A stretch of DNA of 49,092 nt. It comes from Flammeovirgaceae bacterium UBA2338 (GTDB lineage: Bacteria; Bacteroidota; Bacteroidia; Cytophagales; Cyclobacteriaceae). The stretch spans positions 1-49,092 of the forward strand of contig DDUM01000018.1 in the NCBI GenBank assembly GCA_002344795.1. Direction: 5' to 3'. Shown one piece after another: positions 24,746 through 33,288 of the stretch (position 1 is the stretch's first letter; every line of letters starts with the position of its first letter). The notes below the pieces were generated by a model. It did not search any database, was not told where the DNA came from, and saw only the letters and a list, made by a program, of their open reading frames with translations. Position numbers and translations under genes: made by a program.

Positions 24746-25339
24746 CTATTCAGTAACAACTACCCCTTCTTCTTCGCGATAAGCGTAGTAATGTAAAACG
24801 GCCTCAATTGCCTTCTTGATGGCTGTATTGACAGGATAAAATTTTTGACTGAGTTCCCAATCGATCGCATACATTTTCATGTAATAATCTCTCATTAAAG
24901 GAACAGCGCTTCCTGCCACAGTTTCAGCGTAGGCAGTAAGAAAAGCTTCCGGTTGTTCTGTCTTTATCACCTGGCAAGTAATCAGTTCTTTATGGCCGTA
25001 CTTGTTCAGTTTTGCAGAAAACCCAAACAAGCGACAAATCATTCCTCTGTACTTGTAAGAAGAACAATGTCCCACCCCTGGTGAGCTGGAGTCCAGAATG
25101 GCACAAAGTGCATTGCTGGGCGGAGGATTCTCAAGCCATTGAATGGCCTTTCCTTGTTTGTAAAGATGATTAGCGAATGGAATAAACTCGAGGATCGTAG
25201 CCTCAATATCAGGTTTAAGGCAGCACTTCCCACACCCGGATTTGCAACCCAGGCTGGAACGTGTTTTGAAAGCGGCTATTTCTTCGTCCAGCGTAAGGAA
25301 TACCACCTCTACCTCGCGGATCAATTGCTCTATGTTCAA
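24746..25339 (-). CDS. YkgJ-type cysteine-cluster protein
   Basis: The N-terminal cluster Cys32, 36, 39, 40 (GCKSGCGKCC) and a later C...YKYRGMICRLFGF segment match the YkgJ/UPF0153 zinc- or iron-chelating family. No ATG is possible: an in-frame TAA lies just upstream, so TTG at 25337-25339 is the likely start, and it overlaps the first bases of a dispersed repeat (25338-25419). The 197-residue length is normal, though a few native N-terminal residues may have been lost when the repeat arrived. YkgJ proteins bind metal and may help mature other metalloproteins. Confidence 0.85.
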   Translation of the reverse strand: MNIEQLIREVEVVFLTLDEEIAAFKTRSSLGCKSGCGKCCLKPDIEATILEFIPFANHLYKQGKAIQWLENPPPSNALCAILDSSSPGVGHCSSYKYRGMICRLFGFSAKLNKYGHKELITCQVIKTEQPEAFLTAYAETVAGSAVPLMRDYYMKMYAIDWELSQKFYPVNTAIKKAIEAVLHYYAYREEEGVVVTE

Positions 25340-25521
25340 CCCAAATTATGCATTAGAAGAATTCAAAGTAATGTGCTTTAATGACGAATCCTGCCGTAAC
25401 CGTCAGGATTGTCAGGGTTAAACCTTGACAATGAAAATCTCCAAATAGGCTTTCGGATTTAGACCATATTGTGTTGATTTTCATTCGTCAAATTATGCAA
25501 TAGAAATTCTATTGCATAATT
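25338..25521. mobile_element. MITE-like element with AATTATGCAWTAGAA ends
   Basis: The left end AATTATGCATTAGAA (25344-25358) and right end TTCTATTGCATAATT (25507-25521) are inverted with one mismatch in 15. The right end is itself a perfect 31-bp palindrome (arms 25491-25505 and 25507-25521 around one A). The first ~82 bases are shared with 19281-19362. No protein is encoded. It covers most of the gap between the YkgJ gene and the WYL regulator. Confidence 0.6.
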
Positions 25522-25630
25522 ACGGTTCAATCAGTTTTTCGATAACGCGGCAAAGATATAGTAAAAAACCTATCACTTGTATCACACCGATGAACAAAGA
25601 GGTTACTACGGTTTGGAAAAAGTAACGGTG

Positions 25631-26596
25631 TCAATAACGACTCTTAAGTTCGCTTTCCTTGCTATAATGAAGAAATAGCTCCTCGGTACGCTTGGACATC
25701 AAGGTTCTCAGTTCCTCGGGCTCATCAATCTCTACAGCCGAGCCATAATGCAGCAGCCAGCGAACTGCTAATTCCAGGTTATCCATCATGAATTCGACCT
25801 GCACCCGGTCTCCCAGGTCTTTTTCCGAAACAGCGCCATAGAAAGGTTTTGGGGAAAGGGCGGATTTATCAAAAGACAGCTTCACTTTGATCAGCCCATC
25901 ATGGTCAGATTCGAAGGTTTTGAAATATTCATTTAAAGACAAGAGGTTGCTCCCATCAAAATGATCCCCCGTTAATTTTAATTCTTTAATCTGATCAGAC
26001 CTGAAATCGCGGTAGCCTTTGCGCAGCCTGCACCAGGCAATGAGGTGCCAGGCTCCGGCATAAAAAAACAAACCAATAGGTTCTACCTCACGGATTGTTG
26101 TGGCTCCTTTTGAGCTGCAGTAAACTATTTTCAATACCTCTTTATTGGCGACAGATTTTTGGATATCTGTGATAAAATGATTGGGCAATTCAGGGTTTCT
26201 CCGCCACTGGTTGTAATGCACCGCCATCACCGCATTCAGGTTTTCCAGATGATCCTTCTCCGCTTCCTTCATTACAGCCTTAATCTTATTCATTGACGAT
26301 TCAAAAGCCATCCGAACAGATTTGTCTGTCATCTTTTCCACCAACTTACCCGCCAACATCATCGCTCCTGCCTCCTCCTGACTAAACATCACTGGAGGAA
26401 GGTGATACCCATCCACAATAAAATACCCTTTACCTGCTTCTGATCCAATAGGCACCCCCGCTTCCATCAATGCCTTCACATCACGGTAAACGGTACGGAG
26501 TGAAATATCAAACCTGTCTGCCACTTCCTCTGCCTTTACAATCCTTTTGGTTTGCAGTTGGATAAGAATAGCCGTAAGGCGATCAATGCGATTCAT
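25631..26596 (-). CDS. WYL-domain transcriptional regulator (YafY type)
   Basis: This 321-residue protein starts with a winged helix-turn-helix (RLTAILIQLQTKRIVKAEEVADRFDISLRTVYRDVKALMEAGVPI, 5-50) and GYHLPPVMFS, then a WYL domain (EPIGLFFYAGAWHLIAWCRLRKGYRDFR) and a WCX-like C-terminal part (LAVRWLLHYGSAVEI). WYL proteins often sense nucleic-acid or nucleotide ligands and are common stress regulators. It ends 13 bp before the YfhO gene region; its targets cannot be inferred from the neighbours. Confidence 0.93.
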   Translation of the reverse strand: MNRIDRLTAILIQLQTKRIVKAEEVADRFDISLRTVYRDVKALMEAGVPIGSEAGKGYFIVDGYHLPPVMFSQEEAGAMMLAGKLVEKMTDKSVRMAFESSMNKIKAVMKEAEKDHLENLNAVMAVHYNQWRRNPELPNHFITDIQKSVANKEVLKIVYCSSKGATTIREVEPIGLFFYAGAWHLIAWCRLRKGYRDFRSDQIKELKLTGDHFDGSNLLSLNEYFKTFESDHDGLIKVKLSFDKSALSPKPFYGAVSEKDLGDRVQVEFMMDNLELAVRWLLHYGSAVEIDEPEELRTLMSKRTEELFLHYSKESELKSRY

Positions 26597-26609
26597 AAAT
26601 CAGATTTTT

Positions 26610-29042
26610 TTACTCTTCTTTTCGCAGGGTCCATCCGATACTTCCAAGGACTACCAATAACAACACCCAGGAAGAGGCCATCGTGATTTTATCACCAATC
26701 ACATATGGCTTTGGCTCAAATTTGAATTCAATCTGATGTTTGCCTGCCGGAACCTCAAGTGCACGAAGCACATAATTGGCCCTCAGGATAGGAACCTCCT
26801 CACCATCAATAGCCGCTACCCAGCCCTTTGGATAGTATATCTCAGAAAACACAACGAGTCCACCAGTTGAAGAGGAAGATTGATATTTTAAATAAGGAGG
26901 GGTCATCTCTACCAATTCAATACTTGCCAGGCTATCCACAGCAAGTGATTGAATTTTAAATTTAGAATTATCAATCACCGCTGTTGTACGTGTATTTACC
27001 TCACAAACCTTAGCCAATTCTTCTGAAGGTGAATTCACATTAACCACCTCGCTTACGAACCAGGCATTTCCATTTGCCTCAGGATTGGGAATGATATTGC
27101 CCTTGTCCGGACCGAACATAATGTATTTTGTATTGAGCATATTCAACACACCATAATTAGCAAACTGCAAATTTCCGGCCTGCGCATCCGAAATAAATTC
27201 GTTGGTTTCTCCCCCCAGGCAGTTTTCGTATAAGTCCTGATACCTGCGAAGTTTAGCACCATGATACCCCCCCAGGGAATTGTGAAAATACGATGCACTC
27301 CCCTCCTGGCTAAAAGGCTCCTGTAGGTTGTAAACCCGAAAAACACTTTTGTCTTTCATCACTTCCTGATCTGCGGCAGTAGCCACAAAATTGGCTGTCC
27401 TCTTTCTTTGGTAATTATCAATACTGAAATAGCGTCTATCCACCAGAGACATGTCCATGGCCACCATGAATATCAGAAAGGCATAAAAACCAATCTCAGA
27501 TATTCTTTTTCTTACATCGAAAAACAAAAGAATAAATACTCCGAGTATAAAAGCGAAAGATCGAAAAGCATCGGCTCTGAGTAAACCTTTCCTGTCTTCA
27601 ATGAGCGCATTGAGAAACCACGCTGGCAATTGGGACTCTCCTTCTCTCGTAAAACTGGCCATGCCTGCTAACAGCCAAATCAATAAACAAAGGCCTCCAG
27701 TGAAACCAAAAGCGATGATTAGTTTTTTCTTCGACTCTTGGTTTAATCCTTCTTCAAAAAACTTCTCTAACCCCAACATACCCAGCAACGGCATTGAGAA
27801 CAGCAGAATAATAATGGCAAAAGTGACTGATCTGAATTTATTATAACCGGGCAAGTAATCGAACACAAAATAGTTGAACCCTTCAAAATTGCTTCCCCAA
27901 CTGAACATCATACCCAACACACTTACCGACACCAGCCACCACACATATTTTTTATCCGCGAAGACAATCCCCACCACAAACAGAAAACACATTATCGCGC
28001 CACCATAGTAAGGTGCTGTTAAAGATTGTGGGCCCCAGTAAGCGGAAGTATACCGCGCCAGTTGATTGGCTGTTTCACCATCTCCACTTTGCATCAATGC
28101 TTTATAGGTCGCACTTCCTTCATCTTGTACTAAAAAGTTGGAACTACTACCCCCATAAAAATTGGGGATCATCACCGTAATGGACTCTAACATGCCACTG
28201 CTATAGGCAAAAGCGTAGTCACGACTTAACCCACTTGCAGGTTCCTCCTGAGATGGTAGCTCTGACTTGCCCCTAATGGAATATTCGCTGTACTCACCAA
28301 TGGCCCACAACGGACCAATGAATGTGCCCACCGCCAAAAGTGCTGCCGGAATCAAAACTCCCAGGTTCTTAAAGAACGGAAGGATGCTTTTTTCACGTAT
28401 TGCCAGGAGGAGATGAATCAGCCCGTAGACTAATACAATCAACAAGAGGTAATAGGTCATTTGCAAGTGATTCTCACGCAGGTGCATGGACAAGCCAAGA
28501 GCAGTAACAGCAAAACCCAATAACCGTTTATTTCTAAAAGCAAGATGGATGCCCGCCATTACCAAAGGCATGAATGCAATAGCACCTACTCTTGCGTTGT
28601 GTCCTGCTGCAATACCTATGATCATGTAGGATGAAAGTCCAAAAGCAAGTGCTCCTGCTATGGCCAGCATGGGTCTGACCCTAAAGGCCAGCAATAAAAT
28701 ATAATAACTCAGAAACGCCCAATAAATATTGACTACCGGATGTGGCAAGCCAACTGAAAAAATCTTTTTAATTCCAACGATTATGCCATTGCTCCACTCC
28801 AGGTTAACCAGATAGGCGGGCATACCACTAAAAATTGAAGTAGCCCATAACCCTTCTTCCCCGGTTGCCTCCCGGTAGTCTCTGAGTGATTTAGAAGAGG
28901 CCTCCCACTGCTGAATGTCATGCTGACTAATCGATTTATTATCAAAAAAGACAGGATTGAAGAAGAAAATAGTGACGATTAGAAATATAATGACAGCCGC
29001 CAGATGAGGCAGAATGTGTTCTATGAAATTAATTTTCCTCAT
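26610..29042 (-). CDS. YfhO-family multi-pass membrane protein
   Basis: This 810-residue protein has many membrane helices in its first ~520 residues (e.g. HLAAVIIFLIVTIFFFNPVFF, PLLGMLGLEKF), an NxQR-like soluble part and a C-terminal helix (ITMASSWVLLLVVLGSIGW) with a beta domain before it (GGLVVFSEIYYPKGWVAAIDGEEV), the YfhO signature. YfhO proteins are GT-C-like glycosyltransferase relatives; in Firmicutes one glycosylates lipoteichoic acid, and the role in Bacteroidota is unclear. It starts MRKINFIEHILPHL and is followed at 13 bp by the WYL regulator on the same strand, which may be co-transcribed. Confidence 0.93.
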   Translation of the reverse strand: MRKINFIEHILPHLAAVIIFLIVTIFFFNPVFFDNKSISQHDIQQWEASSKSLRDYREATGEEGLWATSIFSGMPAYLVNLEWSNGIIVGIKKIFSVGLPHPVVNIYWAFLSYYILLLAFRVRPMLAIAGALAFGLSSYMIIGIAAGHNARVGAIAFMPLVMAGIHLAFRNKRLLGFAVTALGLSMHLRENHLQMTYYLLLIVLVYGLIHLLLAIREKSILPFFKNLGVLIPAALLAVGTFIGPLWAIGEYSEYSIRGKSELPSQEEPASGLSRDYAFAYSSGMLESITVMIPNFYGGSSSNFLVQDEGSATYKALMQSGDGETANQLARYTSAYWGPQSLTAPYYGGAIMCFLFVVGIVFADKKYVWWLVSVSVLGMMFSWGSNFEGFNYFVFDYLPGYNKFRSVTFAIIILLFSMPLLGMLGLEKFFEEGLNQESKKKLIIAFGFTGGLCLLIWLLAGMASFTREGESQLPAWFLNALIEDRKGLLRADAFRSFAFILGVFILLFFDVRKRISEIGFYAFLIFMVAMDMSLVDRRYFSIDNYQRKRTANFVATAADQEVMKDKSVFRVYNLQEPFSQEGSASYFHNSLGGYHGAKLRRYQDLYENCLGGETNEFISDAQAGNLQFANYGVLNMLNTKYIMFGPDKGNIIPNPEANGNAWFVSEVVNVNSPSEELAKVCEVNTRTTAVIDNSKFKIQSLAVDSLASIELVEMTPPYLKYQSSSSTGGLVVFSEIYYPKGWVAAIDGEEVPILRANYVLRALEVPAGKHQIEFKFEPKPYVIGDKITMASSWVLLLVVLGSIGWTLRKEE

Positions 29043-29132
29043 GCAAAATAGTTAGAGTGCAAAATAAGGAAATATTTAGAGCAAGAACATTGCTAAAAAG
29101 TCACAACGCACAAGCTGCCGCTGGTCCACTGA

Positions 29133-29675
29133 TTAGAAAATCAGCATAGCATAACCCTTCAGCTGGTAGGTAGTCATCGTGGTGAGCATGGAAGTAGCCA
29201 CTTTAATGCCCGAAACCATCTTATCCGGATCAATTTTTCGTGCAATAAGAGACTGGCCACATACTACGATTTTAACACCCGCATCTTGAAGCTCTTTGTA
29301 GATACCAAGATTGGGGTTATCCACACCATATTCTTTTTTATACTCTTCATTGTTTCTCACCGTAAAGGCCGCACCACCATGAACAGCCAATATCACATGA
29401 AGCTTGTCCTTTGGTACACCTGCTATGGCGTGTAAATTCAGTAAGCGAGCCACATTGTTGAGTGCCCAGTTTACATCTTCTGGTTTCTCGCTTGCGCGCA
29501 TTACTTCTACAACTATTTTATATTCCAGCGAGGGATCAATTTTCTCTTCCGCATCCGGCAAATCATAGACACCTCCATAACTTTTGATGATTGGATTCAC
29601 CATTTTTTGGCTATATCCTATTGCTGCAATAGATAAAAAAGCAATCGTAAAAATCGTTTTCATAATTAATTTCAT
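29133..29675 (-). CDS. Secreted DsrE-like protein
   Basis: This 180-residue protein could start at ATG 29675 or at the second Met (29663), which gives the cleaner signal peptide MKTIFTIAFLSIAAIGYSQ. The mature part has a DsrE/DsrF fold: YKIVVEVMRASEKPEDVNWALNNVARLLNLHAIAGVPKDKLHVILAVHGGAAF, then LQDAGVKIVVCGQSL with a conserved Cys. DsrE-like proteins usually handle sulfur in the cytoplasm; exported versions are common in this group and of unknown role. It is a single gene. Confidence 0.85.
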   Translation of the reverse strand: MKLIMKTIFTIAFLSIAAIGYSQKMVNPIIKSYGGVYDLPDAEEKIDPSLEYKIVVEVMRASEKPEDVNWALNNVARLLNLHAIAGVPKDKLHVILAVHGGAAFTVRNNEEYKKEYGVDNPNLGIYKELQDAGVKIVVCGQSLIARKIDPDKMVSGIKVATSMLTTMTTYQLKGYAMLIF

Positions 29676-29754
29676 AATTAAATAAAGTGGTTAATTCCTG
29701 TAAGGTAAGAAAGCAAATAAAAATCTGGCATTAATAAGTTGGAGATAGATGTGT

Positions 29755-30744
29755 TTATCCACCAATGGTAGACATGGACTCCGATACCCCTCTCCCTGTT
29801 TTTCTTTGTTGCTCAGCCTCAAATCCATCCCTGGCTCTATTTTTAAAGGCCTTCAACAGGGTTGCTTTTAATTCATCATCCGATACCCCGGCACGCATCA
29901 GATCACGGATATTGAGCACTCCATCATCATATAGACAAGTTTTGAGCGTTCCCTGGGCTGTAATTCGAATTCTATCACAGGTGCCACAAAACGTTCGGCT
30001 AAAGGCCGCAATCACGCCCACATTCCCGTGATGACCAGGAATAGCGTAATTGTAAGAAGTGGAGTTGGCCTCGTCTTTCAGTTTACTCAGTGTTGGGTAT
30101 GCGGATCGAATGTGATCCAGTATTTTATGATGATTCCAATGAAGAGTTGGGTTATGATTTCCCTTACCGTTGAATGGCATCTCCTCTATAAATCGAACGG
30201 ACACCAGTTTTGATTTGGTAAACGTAACCAATGGGAGAATATCCTCAGTGTTTTTACCCTCCATTACCACAGCATTTAGTTTTACCGTTATCCCTTCGCT
30301 GAGAAGCAAGTCCAGGGTTTCCATCACATTGTCAAACTCATCCCTACGGGTAATGCTTTCGAACCTTTTTTTGTCCAGCGTATCCAGGCTCAGGTTCACC
30401 GATTTTACACCTGCCTTTTGTAACTCCTTCACATGGGGTGCAGTAAGCACTCCGTTGGTTGTCAAGTGTATATTGGTAATGCCATTAATAGTAGAAACAG
30501 ATTGTACCAGCCGCATAAAGTCCTTTCTTACAAAAGGTTCACCTCCTGTAAATCGCACTTTCGAAATTCCCATTTGAGCCAGCAATGTTACCAGTCTTAC
30601 AATCTCTTCGTAGGTAAGCAGGTCTTTCTTGGGCATATACTGAATACCCTCTTCAGGCATACAATAAAAGCAGCGTAAATTGCACCTGTCCGTTACAGCA
30701 ATTCTAACATAATTAATTTGCCTGCCGTGATTATCAAATAGCAT
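29755..30744 (-). CDS. moaA: GTP 3',8-cyclase MoaA (molybdopterin biosynthesis)
   Basis: This radical-SAM enzyme makes the first committed step of molybdenum-cofactor synthesis, GTP to 3',8-cyclo-7,8-dihydro-GTP. The N-terminal cluster is Cys21-x3-Cys25-x2-Cys28 (CNLRCFYC). The C-terminal cluster is Cys253-x2-Cys256-x13-Cys270 (FCGTCDRIR...KTCLY). The SAM motif FTGGEPFVRKDF and the essential C-terminal GG are present. At 329 residues it is normal length. It faces moaD with a 200-bp gap, so the two probably have divergent promoters. Confidence 0.97.
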   Translation of the reverse strand: MLFDNHGRQINYVRIAVTDRCNLRCFYCMPEEGIQYMPKKDLLTYEEIVRLVTLLAQMGISKVRFTGGEPFVRKDFMRLVQSVSTINGITNIHLTTNGVLTAPHVKELQKAGVKSVNLSLDTLDKKRFESITRRDEFDNVMETLDLLLSEGITVKLNAVVMEGKNTEDILPLVTFTKSKLVSVRFIEEMPFNGKGNHNPTLHWNHHKILDHIRSAYPTLSKLKDEANSTSYNYAIPGHHGNVGVIAAFSRTFCGTCDRIRITAQGTLKTCLYDDGVLNIRDLMRAGVSDDELKATLLKAFKNRARDGFEAEQQRKTGRGVSESMSTIGG

Positions 30745-30944
30745 CTTTAATCTCTTATCCTTAAAACGTAGTACCTATCTTCAGTTGGCTATTAGTACGT
30801 ATGAGGGCAACCCATCATTGCATCAAGTTCAACAAAATCCTTCGGATTCAACGAAACTAATACATAAAAGGGAACAAATTCATGCAATTCTGGGTATACT
30901 TAGGAAGAATTCAGTCTAAGTTAAGAATTTAAGTGCATTTTTAA

Positions 30945-31190
30945 ATGGCAATGCGATACACACTCAAAACATTTGGAATTACGCGAGATATATTGGGCGG
31001 AAAAGAAGTGGCCTTTGAAATGGAGGGGGTAAAAGTATCAGAATTAAAATCTGAATTAATGCTGCGCTTTCCTGAAATGAAAACACTCAATTCACTATTC
31101 ATCGCTGTGAACAACACTTATGCGGAAGATGATTTGGTCATTTCAGAATCGGACGAAATCGCACTTATCCCGCCTGTTAGCGGTGGATAA
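30945..31190 (+). CDS. moaD: Molybdopterin synthase small subunit MoaD
   Basis: This 81-residue ubiquitin-like protein carries the thiocarboxylate sulfur donated in molybdopterin synthesis. It ends in the required GG (PPVSGG). Typical elements are KTFGITRDILGGKEV, SLFIAVNNTY and the acidic DEIALIPPVSGG. The MAM start leaves two possible first Mets. It is followed by moaE after 97 bp on the same strand. Confidence 0.95.
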   Translation: MAMRYTLKTFGITRDILGGKEVAFEMEGVKVSELKSELMLRFPEMKTLNSLFIAVNNTYAEDDLVISESDEIALIPPVSGG

Positions 31191-31287
31191 TCAAAGGTGA
31201 TTCTAGTGACCAATATCATTTGATGGTTGAGGCATAAATATTATATTCAATCATTCAAATTTCTGTGTTTCCCCAAACCCAAAAGTC

Positions 31288-31716
31288 ATGATAAAAATTA
31301 CAGAGAAAGCCATCGATGTTCAGAAAGTAATAGAAACTGCTTCCAACCTGGGGGCAGGAGCCGTTAATGCTTTTATTGGTACCGTTAGAAACAAAGCGAA
31401 GGACAAAAATGTAGTTTGGTTGGAATACGAGGCATACGAAGCGATGGCCGTGGGTGAAATCCGTAAAATCATTGACGAGGCCGCTCACAAATGGGATTTG
31501 ATGGGCTGGGCCGTGAGCCATCGAATTGGCACCCTTAAACCCGGAGAAGTGGCTGTGGTAGTGGCGGTGTCAACAGCTCACCGCAAGGCATCCTTTGAAG
31601 CTTGCCAATACATTATAGATAACGTTAAAGCGAAAACTCCCATTTGGAAAAAGGAGGTTTTTGACGATGGCGAAGAATGGGTGGACGCACGTCCGGTTGC
31701 CAACGCTAACAACTAA
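31288..31716 (+). CDS. moaE: Molybdopterin synthase catalytic subunit MoaE
   Basis: This 142-residue protein pairs with MoaD to add two sulfurs to cPMP. It has AVNAFIGTVRNKAKDKNVVWLEYEAYE, HRIGTLKPGEVAVVVAVSTAHRKASFEACQYIIDNVKAKTPIWKKE, with the conserved Lys residues in KTPIWKKE that contact the MoaD tail. The C-terminal VDARP is the family's usual final element. Confidence 0.96.
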   Translation: MIKITEKAIDVQKVIETASNLGAGAVNAFIGTVRNKAKDKNVVWLEYEAYEAMAVGEIRKIIDEAAHKWDLMGWAVSHRIGTLKPGEVAVVVAVSTAHRKASFEACQYIIDNVKAKTPIWKKEVFDDGEEWVDARPVANANN

Positions 31717-31722
31717 TCTTTC

Positions 31723-31854
31723 TTACAGCTGATTCAGTAGCACAATACCCATCGTAACGATGGCGACCGCAATCAGAAATCCAATTGCGAAAACAATTGC
31801 TAAATCCCTATTAATGGGATTCAAGTGTCCGGATGTTTTTTCTGCTGTATTCAT
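31723..31854 (-). CDS. Small single-span membrane protein, 43 aa
   Basis: Leftward frame MNTAEKTSGHLNPINRDL, then a helix (AIVFAIGFLIAVAIVTMGIVLL), ending NQL. It is wedged tail-to-tail against moaE with 6 bp between stops. It is similar in layout to the 43-aa ORF at 23463 but not in sequence. No family recognised. Confidence 0.5.
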   Translation of the reverse strand: MNTAEKTSGHLNPINRDLAIVFAIGFLIAVAIVTMGIVLLNQL

Positions 31855-32185
31855 AATACCAACTATCTTGAATTGATTATAAATTTAAAAACAACACTTC
31901 GTCTCTGCTTTGTGTTTTAATATCAATAAGTAGAATGTACTTTTTAAAGTCAAAATTTTGAGAAATAGTTCAAAATTTTGAATGCAGAAAACGCCATTAA
32001 CCCCCTAATAAAATGGTCTATCAAACATCAATCGCTGATCGATAGGAAGTTAGGCAAAGTCAGTGAAAGCAAAATATTGATGGTTGCTTTTCCGGAAAAG
32101 CACTTGTCCAAACAAGTGTTCGCGAAAATAGGGAAGTGTCCGCCTTGTAAGGTTTTATCAACAACCACCATTTCAGAACATTTTC
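31855..32185. other. Gap in the molybdopterin island with tandem palindromes
   Basis: This 331-bp stretch has no convincing gene (a TTG-started frame at 31978 is discussed as rejected). Its striking part is CAAAATTTTG at 31951-31960 and again at 31971-31980, exactly 20 bases apart. Confidence 0.45.
31951..31980. promoter_or_regulatory. Tandem palindromic site CAAAATTTTG, 20-bp spacing
   Basis: Two identical 10-bp palindromes are separated by AGAAATAGTT. A spacing of about two helical turns would let two regulator dimers bind on the same face. The site lies ~95 bp upstream of the small membrane-protein start (minus). Binding protein unknown. Confidence 0.4.
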
Positions 32186-32764
32186 TTATTTCATTTTTAA
32201 AAATTCATCCAAATCGTTTGGCGTGTTTACATTTTTTAAGGCCCTTTTATCTGGAGTATGTAAAAGTTGGGTATTGGATGTTCTCAAAAATTCCCTGGGG
32301 CTGATTTTTCCTTCCTCGTAAAAAGCCTTCAATAAGTTAGCACTGTGCGGCTCCCAAACAGTAAGAAGGGGATCCGGAAGCTTGCCCTCAGCATCATAAA
32401 AGCAAGTGGCTACCCTGGAAACATCTCTATGATCAATCAGGAATTGAATAATTGATTCATCCACAAATGGCATGTCTATCGGCACGGTAAGCCAGGCAAC
32501 ATCGGACTGAAATTTGAATGCACTCAATATCCCATTGAGTGGCCCCTGAAAGGGATAGGCATCTTTTATGGTATTGTTATCAGAAATTGCCTGAGCATTG
32601 GCAGAGTAATAAACACGATCGCAAAACTTTTCTAACAATTTAAAAACATAATCCCTTTGTGGCTGCCCATGATAATTAAGGTGCCCTTTGTCCTTACCCA
32701 TGCGAGAACTCAACCCTCCGCCAAGCACCAAGCCATACAGTGGTTTTGCTTTGTTAGGTTTCAT
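32186..32764 (-). CDS. mobA: Molybdenum cofactor guanylyltransferase MobA
   Basis: The ATG at 32762-32764 is preferred (MKPNKAKPLYG...) because it overlaps the moaC stop by 11 bases; an earlier Met at 32779 is also possible. The nucleotide-binding motif LVLGGGLSSRMGKDKG, QGPLNGILSAF, VPIDMPFVDESII and the length (193-198 residues) fit MobA, which adds GMP to molybdopterin. This implies the host makes the guanine-dinucleotide (bis-MGD type) cofactor. It is downstream in an operon with moaC. Confidence 0.94.
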   Translation of the reverse strand: MKPNKAKPLYGLVLGGGLSSRMGKDKGHLNYHGQPQRDYVFKLLEKFCDRVYYSANAQAISDNNTIKDAYPFQGPLNGILSAFKFQSDVAWLTVPIDMPFVDESIIQFLIDHRDVSRVATCFYDAEGKLPDPLLTVWEPHSANLLKAFYEEGKISPREFLRTSNTQLLHTPDKRALKNVNTPNDLDEFLKMK

Positions 32765-33236
32765 TTCTTTTAAAATCACTCTTTCCCCCTGTCTTTTCCA
32801 TCAATTTAATTTCTTCAATAACAATATCGTGGGATATGGCCTTGCACATGTCGTAAATAGTAAGGGCGGCTACCGAAGCTGCCGTGAGGGCTTCCATCTC
32901 CACCCCGGTTTTCGAGGTGATGGTAGCGGAGGTATCGATCACAATTCGATCTCCAGCCATCTTAATTGTTACCTGACAATCTTCTAAACCAATAGGATGA
33001 CATAAAGGAATAAGAGAAGATGTTTGTTTGGCACCCATTACCCCGGCAATAATTGCAGTCTGAAACACGGGGCCTTTCTTAGTCATAATCTCTTGATCCT
33101 TGATCAAAGCCATAATTTCCTCACCCACATTAACAACGGCCCTGGCCCTGGCTATTCGTTTAGTTGCACTCTTCCCGGAAACATCTACCATGGAGGGATT
33201 ACCACTATCGTTGGTGTGCGTGAGTTTGGCCTTCAT
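32754..33236 (-). CDS. moaC: Cyclic pyranopterin monophosphate synthase MoaC
   Basis: The start MKAKLTHTNDSGNPSMVDVSGK at 33236 is preferred over an upstream in-frame Met because it gives the typical MoaC beginning. The 160-residue protein has SLIPLCHPIGLEDCQV, TGVEMEALTAASVAALTIYDMCKA, the active-site region conserved in MoaC, which forms cPMP together with MoaA. A TAACTTTG motif lies 36-43 bp upstream. Co-transcribed with mobA. Confidence 0.96.
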   Translation of the reverse strand: MKAKLTHTNDSGNPSMVDVSGKSATKRIARARAVVNVGEEIMALIKDQEIMTKKGPVFQTAIIAGVMGAKQTSSLIPLCHPIGLEDCQVTIKMAGDRIVIDTSATITSKTGVEMEALTAASVAALTIYDMCKAISHDIVIEEIKLMEKTGGKSDFKRNET

Positions 33237-33271
33237 AATTATTAACTTTAGCGTTTTAGACTGATATATTT

Positions 33272-33279
33272 CAAAGTTA
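33272..33279 (-). promoter_or_regulatory. Probable moaC-mobA promoter -7 element (TAACTTTG)
   Basis: Minus-strand TAACTTTG is a perfect TAnnTTTG match placed ~36 bp ahead of moaC. No good -33 box was seen. It lies in the 52-bp divergent gap with moeA, so promoter and moeA start are only bases apart. Confidence 0.45.
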
Positions 33280-33288
33280 TAAATAATC

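Noticed and set aside
31978..32304. Plus-strand TTG-started frame of 108 codons
   Set aside because: The second half is antisense to mobA, there is no ATG, and the residues look like chance translation of AT-rich DNA.
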